A model generated the notes under the pieces. It did no database searches, was not told the DNA's origin, and saw nothing but the letters and a program-made list of their open reading frames with translations. Positions 33,924-41,924 of a stretch of DNA of 64,000 nucleotides are shown here, in pieces; position 1 is the first letter of the stretch, and each line of letters opens with the position of its first letter. The translations under genes were made by a program, and so were the position numbers. Source of the stretch: Chitinophagales bacterium (GTDB lineage Bacteria; Bacteroidota; Bacteroidia; Chitinophagales; JADIYW01); contig JACJXT010000012.1 of NCBI GenBank assembly GCA_020636535.1, forward strand, positions 496,001 through 560,000. Direction: 5' to 3'.

Positions 33924-35231
33924 ATGCGGAATCTAAATTTAACCAATATTTTTTTTGCAACAATACTCTGTTTTATTGTAGGATTATTTTTTGCACGATT
34001 TTTACTAAGTATTGCTTTAACTATTTTACCTGTTATAGGATTAGTTCAACTCATCAAAAATAAAAAAACAAATATTATAGTTTTAAATCATATATTTATT
34101 ACAATTATTTTAGGTCTTTCTTTTTTTTGGTCAGATGATAAAACTACATTCTGGAACAACTATAAAAATATTTTAATTGTTCCTTTCGTTTTACTAAGTT
34201 TTGATAGTATTCAATTGCTTAGCGAAAAACAGAAACAAATTTTATTTATAGTCTTTAACATTGCTGTTAATTTAAGTATTATTTATAGTAGTTATTTTTT
34301 ACTGTTGGATGCTACTGTTGTAGAAAATTATACAAAAGGACAAATTGTTCCTACACTTATACATCATGTTGGTTTTAGTGTGTTGATTGTTTTTAATATT
34401 CTGCTAAATTTATTTTGGTATTGGAAAGCAAATAGTAGCACTATCGTCATTCCAGAAAATTTTGTAGTAGAACGAAAAAATTTATCTGGAATCTATTTAA
34501 TAAAAAGATTCCCAATCAAGTTGGGAATGACGATTGCTCTTACAATTATAAACATTCTGTTTTTGCATCTATTAGCTGTTCGAAGTGGTTTAGTGCTACT
34601 ATATCTTAGTGCTTTTATACTTGGATTGTACTACATCTTCAAACAAAAATCTATTAAAAAAAGTGTAGTGGCTTTTTTATTGTTATTATTGTGCAGTATA
34701 AGTTGTTATTATTTATTTCCGAGTTTAAAAAATAAAATTGGCTATGCTTTATACGATTTTCAACAAAGCAAAAACACTACAGTTAATATAGACAATCTTT
34801 CTGATGGTAGACGATTGCTTTCCTACAAAACTGCTACAACTTTAATTAAAGAAAATATTTTTTTTGGCGTTGGATTAGGAGATGTACAGCAAACAATGAA
34901 ACAAGCTTATCAAACAAAATTTGGAATTAGTAATACGAGTGTTTATGCATTGCCACACAATCAGTATTTATTTAATTTTTTAAGTGTTGGATTTGTTTTT
35001 GGCATTATTATATTATTTTTATATTTATTAAATTTATTTTATTTTATAAAACATTTTAAATTATATACCATTTTTTACTTTTTGGTCTTAGCAACCATGC
35101 TTTGGGAACCTTTTTTAGCTTATCAATTAGGAATAAGTATCTATATCTTGTCTATATTTTTAATAGACTTACTTTATTCTTCTCGTCTTTCCGTAATTTC
35201 GAGGAACGAGAAATATACGAAATATAAATAA
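33924..35231 (+). CDS. O-antigen ligase / Wzy-like membrane polymerase
   Basis: This 435-residue protein has about ten membrane helices and the large periplasmic loop of the O-antigen ligase family. The loop contains DGRRLLSYKTATTLIKENIFFGVGLGD followed by LPHNQYLFNFLSVG, the typical HN motif after a G-x-G turn. It should join or polymerise polysaccharide on the outer face of the inner membrane. ATG 33924 is preferred over the TTG at 33903. Two dispersed palindromic repeats lie within the reading frame: one at about residues 195-203 (RFPIKLGMT), the other encoding most of the last 17 residues. It is followed by a glycosyltransferase and nadD on the same strand. Confidence 0.82.
   Translation: MRNLNLTNIFFATILCFIVGLFFARFLLSIALTILPVIGLVQLIKNKKTNIIVLNHIFITIILGLSFFWSDDKTTFWNNYKNILIVPFVLLSFDSIQLLSEKQKQILFIVFNIAVNLSIIYSSYFLLLDATVVENYTKGQIVPTLIHHVGFSVLIVFNILLNLFWYWKANSSTIVIPENFVVERKNLSGIYLIKRFPIKLGMTIALTIINILFLHLLAVRSGLVLLYLSAFILGLYYIFKQKSIKKSVVAFLLLLLCSISCYYLFPSLKNKIGYALYDFQQSKNTTVNIDNLSDGRRLLSYKTATTLIKENIFFGVGLGDVQQTMKQAYQTKFGISNTSVYALPHNQYLFNFLSVGFVFGIIILFLYLLNLFYFIKHFKLYTIFYFLVLATMLWEPFLAYQLGISIYILSIFLIDLLYSSRLSVISRNEKYTKYK
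34506..34532 (-). repeat. Dispersed palindromic repeat inside the O-antigen ligase reading frame
   Basis: Read on the minus strand it begins CGTCATTCCCAAC and ends GGGAATCT, the same ends as the intergenic repeats at 50031 and 59270 (CGTCATTCC to GGAATCT). ATTCCCAA / TTGGGAAT form the stem. On the plus strand it encodes RFPIKLGMT in frame. Confidence 0.65.
35184..35223 (+). repeat. Dispersed palindromic repeat forming the 3' end of the O-antigen ligase gene
   Basis: CGTCTTTCCGTAATTTCGAG, then GAACGAGAAATATACGAAAT, matches the 42-base intergenic repeats at 50031-50072 and 59270-59311 with a few changes. It supplies the codons for the last residues SRLSVISRNEKYTKYK, so the native C-terminus may have been replaced. 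Confidence 0.7.
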
Positions 35232-35271
35232 ATATAGATTTCTACAAAAACAGATATGACGAATAAAAAAA

Positions 35272-36276
35272 ATGATTAAAGTACTACACATATCAACAGC
35301 AAAAAGTTTTAGAGGTGCAGAACACATCATTGCTAATTTGTGTAATACAATTACTACAAAATATGATAACTATTTATTTTGTCCTACAAATGCTGACTTG
35401 GTTAAAAAAGTGAATTCAAAAAAAGTATTTACATACAACAAACTAATGGGTTACGATTTATTAGCTGGAAAAAAGTTAAATTCTATCATAAAAAAAGAAA
35501 AAATAAATTTATTACATATACATGATAGTCATGGTTTAAACTTATTGCAAATCATCAATTTTTTAGGCAATAAAACAAAAGCTATTGTTCATCGTCATGT
35601 AGATTTTAAAATCAATCATCCAAAAAAATACCAACAAAAAAATATTGTAGCAATTATTGTAGTTAACAAAAACAGCTACGAAAAACTAAAACACATTAAT
35701 AAAAATATATTTTTAATATATAATGGTATTGATGTTGTTTCTATAACTAATCAAACTAAAATAAAAAACTCCTTTGTATTTGTTGGTAATTTAAGCGAAG
35801 AGAAAAATCCATTAGCATTTATAGAAATTCTCAATAGATTACATGAACAAAATAATTTGGTTCAAGCTCATATTTTTGGTGATGGTTCTTTAAAAAGTGA
35901 TGTAGTTAGTGCTATTCAAAACAGACCTTTTATCAAATATCATGGTTTTGTAGAGCATATTGTTGAAGCAATTCAAGAGTATGAGTTTCTAATTTCTACA
36001 TCAAGCAAAGAAGGTTTTCCTTTAAATATTTTAGAAGCCATGTCGCAAAAATTATTGGTGGTTGCTCCAAACATTAATGGCATTAATGATATTTTAAATT
36101 CTGAAAATGCTATATTGTATAATGATAGAAATGAAGTCATCAATCAAATAGCTTCAATAATGAATAATGAAAATCAAAAAGAAAAAATTATTAAAAATGC
36201 TTTTCAAACTGTTCAAGAGTTTTCTACTACAAATATGATTCAACAAATTCATAATCTATATAACAGTTATATATGA
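35272..36276 (+). CDS. Glycosyltransferase family 4 protein
   Basis: This 334-residue GT-B enzyme starts with VLHISTAKSFRGAEHIIANL, where the AKSFRGAEH loop is the acceptor side of family 4. The donor domain has FVFVGNLSEEKNPLAFIEIL near 170 and FLISTSSKEGFPLNILEAMS near 250-270 (the EX7E equivalent, E then E). It is soluble and probably peripheral to the inner membrane. It lies 40 bases after the O-antigen ligase and its stop overlaps the nadD start by ATGA. Coupling to nadD is probably positional, not functional. Sugar specificity unknown. Confidence 0.87.
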   Translation: MIKVLHISTAKSFRGAEHIIANLCNTITTKYDNYLFCPTNADLVKKVNSKKVFTYNKLMGYDLLAGKKLNSIIKKEKINLLHIHDSHGLNLLQIINFLGNKTKAIVHRHVDFKINHPKKYQQKNIVAIIVVNKNSYEKLKHINKNIFLIYNGIDVVSITNQTKIKNSFVFVGNLSEEKNPLAFIEILNRLHEQNNLVQAHIFGDGSLKSDVVSAIQNRPFIKYHGFVEHIVEAIQEYEFLISTSSKEGFPLNILEAMSQKLLVVAPNINGINDILNSENAILYNDRNEVINQIASIMNNENQKEKIIKNAFQTVQEFSTTNMIQQIHNLYNSYI

Positions 36277-36836
36277 AAATTGTATTATTATTTGGTTCAT
36301 TTAATCCAATTCACATTGGTCACTTACTCATTGCTACTAAAGTAAAAGAAGCAATTAAAGCAGATGAAGTTTGGTTGATCGTTTCACCACACAATCCACA
36401 TAAAAATAAAACCGATTTAGCTAATGAAACGCATCGTTTACAAATGGCACAACTCGCTACCGAAAATCATCCATTTATAAAAGTAAGCGATATTGAATTT
36501 CAGTTATCTCAACCATCTTATACTTATAATACATTAGTGGCTTTGCAAGCAAAATTTCCTAATAATGAATTTCACTTAATTATTGGTGGCGATAATGTTG
36601 CTAAATTTGACACTTGGAAAAACTACGAAGCTATTATAGAAAAAGTTCCTATTCATGTTTTTAAAAGAGGCAATGAAATAATCGAAAATAAATTAAATTT
36701 TAATATATTAGATTTAGGATTACTAGATATTTCTGCTACAGCAATCAGGCAAAGAATACAACAAAACTTAGTTATTCGTTATTTTGTAACCGAAAATGTG
36801 GAACAGTATATTGCGTTTCACAAGCTGTACCAATAA
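36273..36836 (+). CDS. nadD: Nicotinate-nucleotide adenylyltransferase
   Basis: This 187-residue enzyme joins ATP and nicotinate mononucleotide to give deamido-NAD. The nucleotidyltransferase signature is FGSFNPIHIGHLLIA (residues 7-21, T/HxGH type). VWLIVSPHNPHK follows near 34 and HLIIGGDNVAKFDTWKNYE near 101. The C-terminal ISATAIRQRI matches the usual (I/V)S(S/A)TxIR motif. The start overlaps the glycosyltransferase stop by ATGA. The nadA gene follows across a 514-base non-coding gap, so two NAD-biosynthesis genes flank the putative origin-like region. Secure identification. Confidence 0.93.
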   Translation: MKIVLLFGSFNPIHIGHLLIATKVKEAIKADEVWLIVSPHNPHKNKTDLANETHRLQMAQLATENHPFIKVSDIEFQLSQPSYTYNTLVALQAKFPNNEFHLIIGGDNVAKFDTWKNYEAIIEKVPIHVFKRGNEIIENKLNFNILDLGLLDISATAIRQRIQQNLVIRYFVTENVEQYIAFHKLYQ

Positions 36837-36844
36837 CTTTTAAC

Positions 36845-36853
36845 TTATACACA
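36845..36853 (+). promoter_or_regulatory. DnaA-box-like sequence TTATACACA, first copy
   Basis: It matches the relaxed DnaA-box consensus TTATNCACA at all fixed positions. It is followed by CTATTGT, which recurs nearby. Confidence 0.45.
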
Positions 36854-36897
36854 CTATTGTTAGTTACTACCAAAAAAGCTCACAAATACTATACTGT

Positions 36898-36906
36898 TTA
36901 TACACA
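36898..36906 (+). promoter_or_regulatory. DnaA-box-like sequence TTATACACA, second copy
   Basis: It is identical to the copy 53 bases upstream. It is followed directly by ATAGTACTAGTGG, whose TAG-TAC-TAG steps resemble a DnaA-trio run, though such short strings are weak evidence. Confidence 0.45.
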
Positions 36907-37327
36907 ATAGTACTAGTGGAAAAATTTACTATATCGTGTACAAAATATTTTTTAGCATAATCCTAAAGTATCACTTTAACACCCAAATAAAATAGCAAAA
37001 CTAAAAATCGATTTATTCTATTTTTTACAACCAAAATACTTCACTTTCCACAATTTACTTTGCTTAATTTTTATAAACAACATCATGTGAATTTGATTAC
37101 ACACTATTGTGAATGAAATAAAATAAATGTTCAATATCAGTAGTTTAGCATAATTTTTGATGTTGATAATTGTAGTATAAAATAGACTTATCTAAAAATA
37201 AAAATTTTAGGACTTCTTTTTATAAACGATTTCCACAAGCTAATAAAAAACAATAAAATCTTTTTTTTAAAAAAATAAATTTATAATTTAATTAGGTTTT
37301 GAAAATTTTCATTGCTTGAATTTTTAA

Positions 37328-37335
37328 TATCTTTG
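37328..37335 (+). promoter_or_regulatory. Promoter -7 element TATCTTTG of nadA
   Basis: TATCTTTG lies 15 bases before the nadA ATG at 37351. It overlaps the upstream part of a longer open frame that starts at a TTG, so the ATG is the better start. Confidence 0.5.
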
Positions 37336-37350
37336 AAAAAAATTTCAATT

Positions 37351-38370
37351 ATGGCTGATTTACTGTTGAGCGACATTCAAGACGAAATTAAGGCAATTTC
37401 ACAAAAAGGATTTTTAGATGTAGCAATTGATCCAACACTTGATTTATTTGCTGAAATTGAAAAACTAAAAAAAGAAAAAAATGCTATTTTATTAGCACAT
37501 TACTACCAAGATGCAGACATACAAGATATAGCAGATTTTATTGGCGATAGTTTAGGTTTAGCTCAAGAAGCAGTAAAAACCAATGCAGATATTATTTTAT
37601 TTGCTGGTGTGCATTTTATGGCAGAAACAGCTAAAATTTTAAATCCAACTAAAAAAGTAATTTTACCAGATTTGAATGCAGGTTGTTCTTTAGCAGATGA
37701 TTGTCCAGCTGATGAGTTTTCGAAGTTTAAAGCACAATTTCCAGATCATGTTGTAGTTTCTTATATTAATTGCAGTGCAGAAATAAAAGCATTGAGTGAT
37801 TATATCTGTACTTCATCAAGTGCAGAAGCTATTATTAATGCTATACCAAAAGAGCAAGGAATTATTTTTGCTCCAGACAAAAACTTAGGTACTTATCTCA
37901 TCAGAAAATTAAATAGAGATATGATTTTGTGGGATGGTTCTTGTATGGTACATGAAATTTTTAGTTTAGAAAAAATTATGACTTTAAAACACAAGCATCC
38001 AAATGCAAAATTAATAGCACATCCAGAGTGCGAAACACCAATTTTAGAAATAGCAGATTTTATTGGTTCTACAACTGCCTTGTTAAAATATACTATTGAA
38101 AACGATGCACAAGAATTTATTGTTGCAACAGAAACTGGTATTTTACACAAAATGCAAGAAGCATCTCCAAATAAAACATTTATACCAGCACCTCCAAATA
38201 ATTCTTGTGCTTGTAATGATTGTCCGCACATGAAATTAAACACCTTAGAAAAAATATATTTGTGTTTAAAATATGAATTACCAGAATTAATTATGGACGA
38301 AGACTTACGCGTTAAAGCAAAAATTCCAATAGACAGAATGTTAGAAATTTCTGCAAAAGCTGGAATATAA
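37351..38370 (+). CDS. nadA: Quinolinate synthase
   Basis: This 339-residue iron-sulfur enzyme condenses iminoaspartate and dihydroxyacetone phosphate to quinolinate. It has LLAHYYQDADIQDIADFIGDS near 45-65, FAGVHFMAETAKIL near 85-98, and three cysteines for the [4Fe-4S] cluster, expected at NAGCSLAD, HPECETP and NDCPHM. The triplicated fold length fits. ATG 37351 is chosen because a longer TTG-initiated form would begin upstream of the promoter element. The partner nadB is not adjacent. Cytoplasmic, oxygen-sensitive by family. Confidence 0.95.
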   Translation: MADLLLSDIQDEIKAISQKGFLDVAIDPTLDLFAEIEKLKKEKNAILLAHYYQDADIQDIADFIGDSLGLAQEAVKTNADIILFAGVHFMAETAKILNPTKKVILPDLNAGCSLADDCPADEFSKFKAQFPDHVVVSYINCSAEIKALSDYICTSSSAEAIINAIPKEQGIIFAPDKNLGTYLIRKLNRDMILWDGSCMVHEIFSLEKIMTLKHKHPNAKLIAHPECETPILEIADFIGSTTALLKYTIENDAQEFIVATETGILHKMQEASPNKTFIPAPPNNSCACNDCPHMKLNTLEKIYLCLKYELPELIMDEDLRVKAKIPIDRMLEISAKAGI

Positions 38371-38675
38371 GATGCTGAACCTGCTTGCAGTAGGCAGGTT
38401 TATTTCAGTATCTTATATATTTATCATTCTTGTTTTGACAATAATCTACTTTATTTATAATAACTGATTTTGAAACAAGTTCAGAAAGGAAAATCGTCAT
38501 TGCCAATTTTTGAAGCACGAAAAAATTTGGCAATCTATTATAGCAAACTAAGATAGTTTTGTCATACTTTCTAACTATAACATTTTTTAAAATCTTGATT
38601 CTTATATCTAAAAATGTAATAATCTAAAATAAAAGTCTTAATACTCACTACTCAAATATCAATACTAAAAAAAAA
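38371..38675. other. 305-base intergenic region made largely of dispersed repeats
   Basis: It holds a variant GATGCTGAAC…TTTCAGTATC repeat containing the hairpin ACCTGC / GCAGGT (38379-38384, 38394-38399) just past nadA, which may act as a terminator. A CGTCATTGCC…GGCAATCT repeat lies at 38495-38536, and TCTTGATTCTTATATCTA at 38593-38610. No coding potential was seen. Confidence 0.6.
38495..38536 (+). repeat. Dispersed palindromic repeat, CGTCATTGCC type
   Basis: It begins CGTCATTGCCAATTTTTGAA and ends TTTGGCAATCT, with ATTGCCAA / TTGGCAAT as inverted ends. It has the same boundaries as the copies at 48677, 50031 and 59270 but a different stem. Confidence 0.65.
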
Positions 38676-39434
38676 CTAATTCAAAGTTTCTTCTGGTAGT
38701 GTGCTGCTAATCCAAAAGTTATTATAACCTTCGCCAAGTATTAAAAACATTACTTGTTGTTGTATTAATTCTAACATTCCTAAAAAAGTAAAAATAGCAT
38801 GTACTCTATTTTCTACAGTTTCAAACACTTCTTTAAACGAAGCTTTTCCTTTTTGTTGAATGAATGAAGTTAATCGAGTTCTTTCTTCTTCTAGTGTGTA
38901 TTTATAAGGAACTACTTTGTGTAATATTTTTTCGTTTCGGTCTTTATATTTATCTAACGATTTTTGAAATGCTTTTAGCAATTTAAACAAAGTGACTTGT
39001 TGTAAGTCAGCTTCGTCAGCTAACAAATTAATCAATTCTTTTACTTCTTGTTTTTGATTGCCTCTTGTAAAACGCATCAATCTTTCTGTTTCCAATACTT
39101 TTAATACTTCAACAATTTCTTTGAAGCGTTTGTATTCTACCAACATTTGTATCAACTCTTCTCTCGGATCTATTTCATTGCCTTCTTCATCAACTTCTTT
39201 TCTTGGTAATAACATTTTAGCTTTAATACGCATTAAAGTAGCAGCAACTAACATAAACTCACTAGCCACTTCTATATTTAATCTTTCTAATTGATGTATA
39301 TAATTTAAAAAATCATTAGTAATAGAATGTATAGGAATATCTCTTATATTTAACTCATCTCTTTCAATAAAAAAAAGCAGTAAGTCAAACGGACCTTCAA
39401 ACTCTGGCAAATGTATAATAAACGGTGCACTCAC
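38676..39434 (-). CDS. scpA: Segregation and condensation protein A
   Basis: This 252-residue kleisin links the two heads of the SMC dimer in the bacterial condensin. The N-terminus FEGPFDLLLFFIERDELNI with IPIHSITNDFLNYI and SEFMLVAATLMRIKAKMLLP is diagnostic of ScpA. The C-terminal winged helix (FKEVFETVENRVHAIFTFLGMLELIQ) binds the SMC head. scpB is not next to it. It lies about 2.5-4.5 kb from the three parS-like sites. SMC-ScpAB is loaded at parS by ParB in other bacteria, so the placement is meaningful but could be coincidental. It is divergent from the deacetylase-like gene with 35 bases between. Confidence 0.93.
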   Translation of the reverse strand: MSAPFIIHLPEFEGPFDLLLFFIERDELNIRDIPIHSITNDFLNYIHQLERLNIEVASEFMLVAATLMRIKAKMLLPRKEVDEEGNEIDPREELIQMLVEYKRFKEIVEVLKVLETERLMRFTRGNQKQEVKELINLLADEADLQQVTLFKLLKAFQKSLDKYKDRNEKILHKVVPYKYTLEEERTRLTSFIQQKGKASFKEVFETVENRVHAIFTFLGMLELIQQQVMFLILGEGYNNFWISSTLPEETLN

Positions 39435-39469
39435 AGTAGCTAAATTAATTCTTTTATATTTACAGAACC

Positions 39470-40735
39470 ATGATACTTATCTACACACCAAAAGTTACTA
39501 ACAGAATAAAATTTGTGCTAGATTTTGTTTTTTTCCAATATTTTGATATAGCTTATCAACTCACAACAACTTTACCAAATACCACAGCAAACTGTATTTT
39601 TTATACGAACGAAAATAAATTAGGTTTCAGTATTTTTCAGCATGCTTTATTACTAGAAGAAAATATAACAGCACAAGATTTAAGTATTCATATTTTTGAA
39701 AATTTACCTACTTTATTTTTTGATGCTTCCAATGAAAGTAATATTCCTTTTGATATTTTTTCAGCTATCTTTTTTTTAATTAGCAGATATGAAGAATATT
39801 TACCACATGAAAAAGATGAACACGGAAGATATTTAAGTAGCAATTCTATTTTAAATAATGAAGCTTTTCAATTTAGACCAATAGTAGAAGAGTGGTTGAT
39901 TTTATTTAAGTCGAAGTTGCAAACACAATTTCCAAATTTACAGTTTAAAGAACATCAATTTAAAACAACTATTACATTTGATATTGATAATGCTTTTGCT
40001 TACAAAGCAAGAAGTTTTTTTGATTTCACTAAACTCGTTTTAAAACCAAACAATATTATAGAAAAGTACAGCGTTTTAAAAAACATTAAGCAAGATCCAT
40101 TTTATACATTCGATTATTTTTTGCCATTGTTGAAGCAAACCAATTATGAAATATTGTTTTTCTTTTTATTGTCTAATCAACATCAAAATGATAGTGTAGT
40201 TAATCCAAAACATATTTTACTACAACAGTTAATTCAAAACATATCGCACGATTTTATATTAGGCATTCATCCATCGTATGCTTCATTAGAAAATAAAAGC
40301 ATTGCTTCAGAAAAAAACTTATTAGAACAGTACACCAAAAAAGACATTACAAAAGTGCGTCAACATTTTTTGCGTATTCAATTTCCTATAACTTTCGAAG
40401 CATATATTGATGCAGGTTTAACCGAAGATTATTCCTTAGCTTATCCAAACATTAGTGGATGCAGAGCAGGAACAACTCAGCCATTTTATTTTTTTAATTT
40501 AAAAATTAATGAGCAACGACCACTTTTATTATTTCCATTTATTTGGATGGATGCATCGTATCAATATTACCAAAACAAAAAAGAAGCAGAAATTTGGCAA
40601 AGCTTTATGATATTATATGAAGAAGTTCGAAAATTAAATGCTAATTTTATAACTTTATTTCACAACGATTTATTGCAAGATAAATACATTGTATATAAAA
40701 ATATTTTTAAATATTTAATTAAAAATGAAAATTAA
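39470..40735 (+). CDS. Polysaccharide-deacetylase-like protein (DUF7033-type N-terminus)
   Basis: This 421-residue protein has a Bacteroidota-type N-terminal domain (about 1-165), with FDIFSAIFFLISRYEEYLPH and DEHGRYLSSNS. It leads into a NodB-like fold beginning TTITFDIDNAFAYK, where TFDID supplies the first metal-site aspartates. ILGIHPSYASLENK carries the HP motif near 265, and GCRAGTTQPFYFF lies near 325. It probably removes acetyl groups from a surface or cell-wall polysaccharide, but the exact substrate is not evident. No signal peptide is visible. The last 11 bases overlap the start of the PorP/SprF gene. The family number is from memory. Confidence 0.75.
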   Translation: MILIYTPKVTNRIKFVLDFVFFQYFDIAYQLTTTLPNTTANCIFYTNENKLGFSIFQHALLLEENITAQDLSIHIFENLPTLFFDASNESNIPFDIFSAIFFLISRYEEYLPHEKDEHGRYLSSNSILNNEAFQFRPIVEEWLILFKSKLQTQFPNLQFKEHQFKTTITFDIDNAFAYKARSFFDFTKLVLKPNNIIEKYSVLKNIKQDPFYTFDYFLPLLKQTNYEILFFFLLSNQHQNDSVVNPKHILLQQLIQNISHDFILGIHPSYASLENKSIASEKNLLEQYTKKDITKVRQHFLRIQFPITFEAYIDAGLTEDYSLAYPNISGCRAGTTQPFYFFNLKINEQRPLLLFPFIWMDASYQYYQNKKEAEIWQSFMILYEEVRKLNANFITLFHNDLLQDKYIVYKNIFKYLIKNEN

Positions 40736-41750
40736 ACTTTTATCCATAGTTGTTGTATTATTTTTAAGTCAAAGTTTGTTGGCACAAGATTATAAATTTT
40801 CTCAATTTTATAATTCACCACAAAACTTAAATCCAGCATTGACAGGAAAATTAAAAAGTTTATATAGAGTAGTAGCTAATTACAGAACACAATATTTTAC
40901 AGTACAAAGTCCAGCACCATATTCTACACTTAGTGCTTCAGCAGATTTTGGTTTATTAAGAGATCAATTAAACGATGATATTTTAGGTGTAGGTATTGTT
41001 TTTTCTCACGATAGACAGTCGGTTATTAAAACCAATACTATGGCTATTAGTGCTGCATATCATAAAGGAATTGGATATAAGAAAAATCATTATATAAGTG
41101 CAGGTTTTCAAGTTGGTTTCACACAAAGAAGTGTAGATCAAAACAATCTTTATTTTGAAGACCAATTTAACGCAACGGATTTCGCATTTAATAATCCAAC
41201 GGCAGAAGTTTTTGATCAATACAAATTCATTAAACCAAACATCAACTTAGGTTTGTTTTGGTCGTCTAATTTTACTAAAACAGTAAGTGGATATATTGGT
41301 ATGTCTATGTTTAATATTCTTTCACCAAGAGAAACTTTTTTAGCATCGAACAATGAAAGAAAGTTTAGATACAATGTACACTTAGGTTCTATTATTCAAG
41401 TAAAGAAACTAATGATTATTTCTCCAAATGCTATGTTTATGCAACAAGGTAAAAATATGCAGTGGATTGCTGGTTCGCAATTTGGTTTTAATTTATCTGG
41501 TAAAGGACAAGATGCGTTTAAAAATACAATTTTTACAGGTATTTGGTATGATGGGAATGGAGCTATTATTGCTAGTGTAGGAATGCAAGCATCAGGATTT
41601 CAAGTGGGCGTAAGCTATGATGCAACAATTGACAAGGATTTAAACCAAGCAGTTAATTCTGTAGGTGCTTTAGAATTATCATTAATTTATACAGGAAAAC
41701 AATTACAACAGAAAAAAGTATATCAACCATTATTCTGTCCTAAGTTTTAA
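40725..41750 (+). CDS. PorP/SprF-family type IX secretion outer-membrane protein
   Basis: This 341-residue beta-barrel protein begins with a signal peptide (MKIKLLSIVVVLFLSQSLLA, then QDYKFSQFYNSPQNLNPALTG). The YKFSQFYNSPQNLNPALTG string is the hallmark of the PorP/SprF family. Members sit in the outer membrane and anchor or export adhesins such as SprB through type IX secretion and gliding machinery, often as several paralogs per genome. Later strands such as GYIGMSMFNILSP and FKNTIFTGIWYDGNGAIIASVGMQ fit a barrel. No partner adhesin with a C-terminal secretion domain is adjacent. The start overlaps the upstream gene by 11 bases. Confidence 0.88.
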   Translation: MKIKLLSIVVVLFLSQSLLAQDYKFSQFYNSPQNLNPALTGKLKSLYRVVANYRTQYFTVQSPAPYSTLSASADFGLLRDQLNDDILGVGIVFSHDRQSVIKTNTMAISAAYHKGIGYKKNHYISAGFQVGFTQRSVDQNNLYFEDQFNATDFAFNNPTAEVFDQYKFIKPNINLGLFWSSNFTKTVSGYIGMSMFNILSPRETFLASNNERKFRYNVHLGSIIQVKKLMIISPNAMFMQQGKNMQWIAGSQFGFNLSGKGQDAFKNTIFTGIWYDGNGAIIASVGMQASGFQVGVSYDATIDKDLNQAVNSVGALELSLIYTGKQLQQKKVYQPLFCPKF

Positions 41751-41801
41751 TATTATCATCTTTCCAAACAACTTTCTAGTATCACGAAGAAATTTCTATT
41801 A

Positions 41802-41901
41802 TTGCTGAACTTGTTTCAGCATCTTATCTATTAACGAAGCATCTCTTATTTTTGCTGAACTTGTTTCAGCATCTTATTTATTAGTAAAACATCTCTAATG
41901 T
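41802..41901. repeat. Tandem 50-base repeat with GCTGAA…TTTCAGC hairpins
   Basis: Two units of 50 bases run from 41802 and 41852. The first 26 bases of each (TTGCTGAACTTGTTTCAGC then ATCTTAT) are identical, and the rest are similar. GCTGAA and TTTCAGC form a hairpin in each. The array ends at the first parS-like site. Confidence 0.8.
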
Positions 41902-41914
41902 TTCATGTGAAACA
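41899..41914. promoter_or_regulatory. parS: parS-like site 1 (ParB binding)
   Basis: TGTTTCATGTGAAACA differs from the widely conserved parS consensus TGTTTCACGTGAAACA at a single central base. It lies in the gap between the PorP/SprF and asparaginase genes. Confidence 0.8.
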
Positions 41915-41924
41915 ATTCAAACCA

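Larger units (their letters stand above)
36837..37350. other. 514-base AT-rich non-coding region with DnaA-box-like sites (candidate oriC)
   Basis: This is the longest gene-free stretch in the window. It holds two exact TTATACACA boxes (36845-36853 and 36898-36906) and weaker CTTTCCACA (37044-37052) and ATTTCCACA (37229-37237) variants. The string ACTATTGT occurs three times, once inverted, next to box-like sequences (near 36852, 36903 and 37104). The right half is almost pure A and T (about 37243-37300), as expected of an unwinding element. Three parS-like sites lie 4.5-6 kb to the right. It also holds the nadA promoter at 37328-37335. Origin function is inference. Confidence 0.45.
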
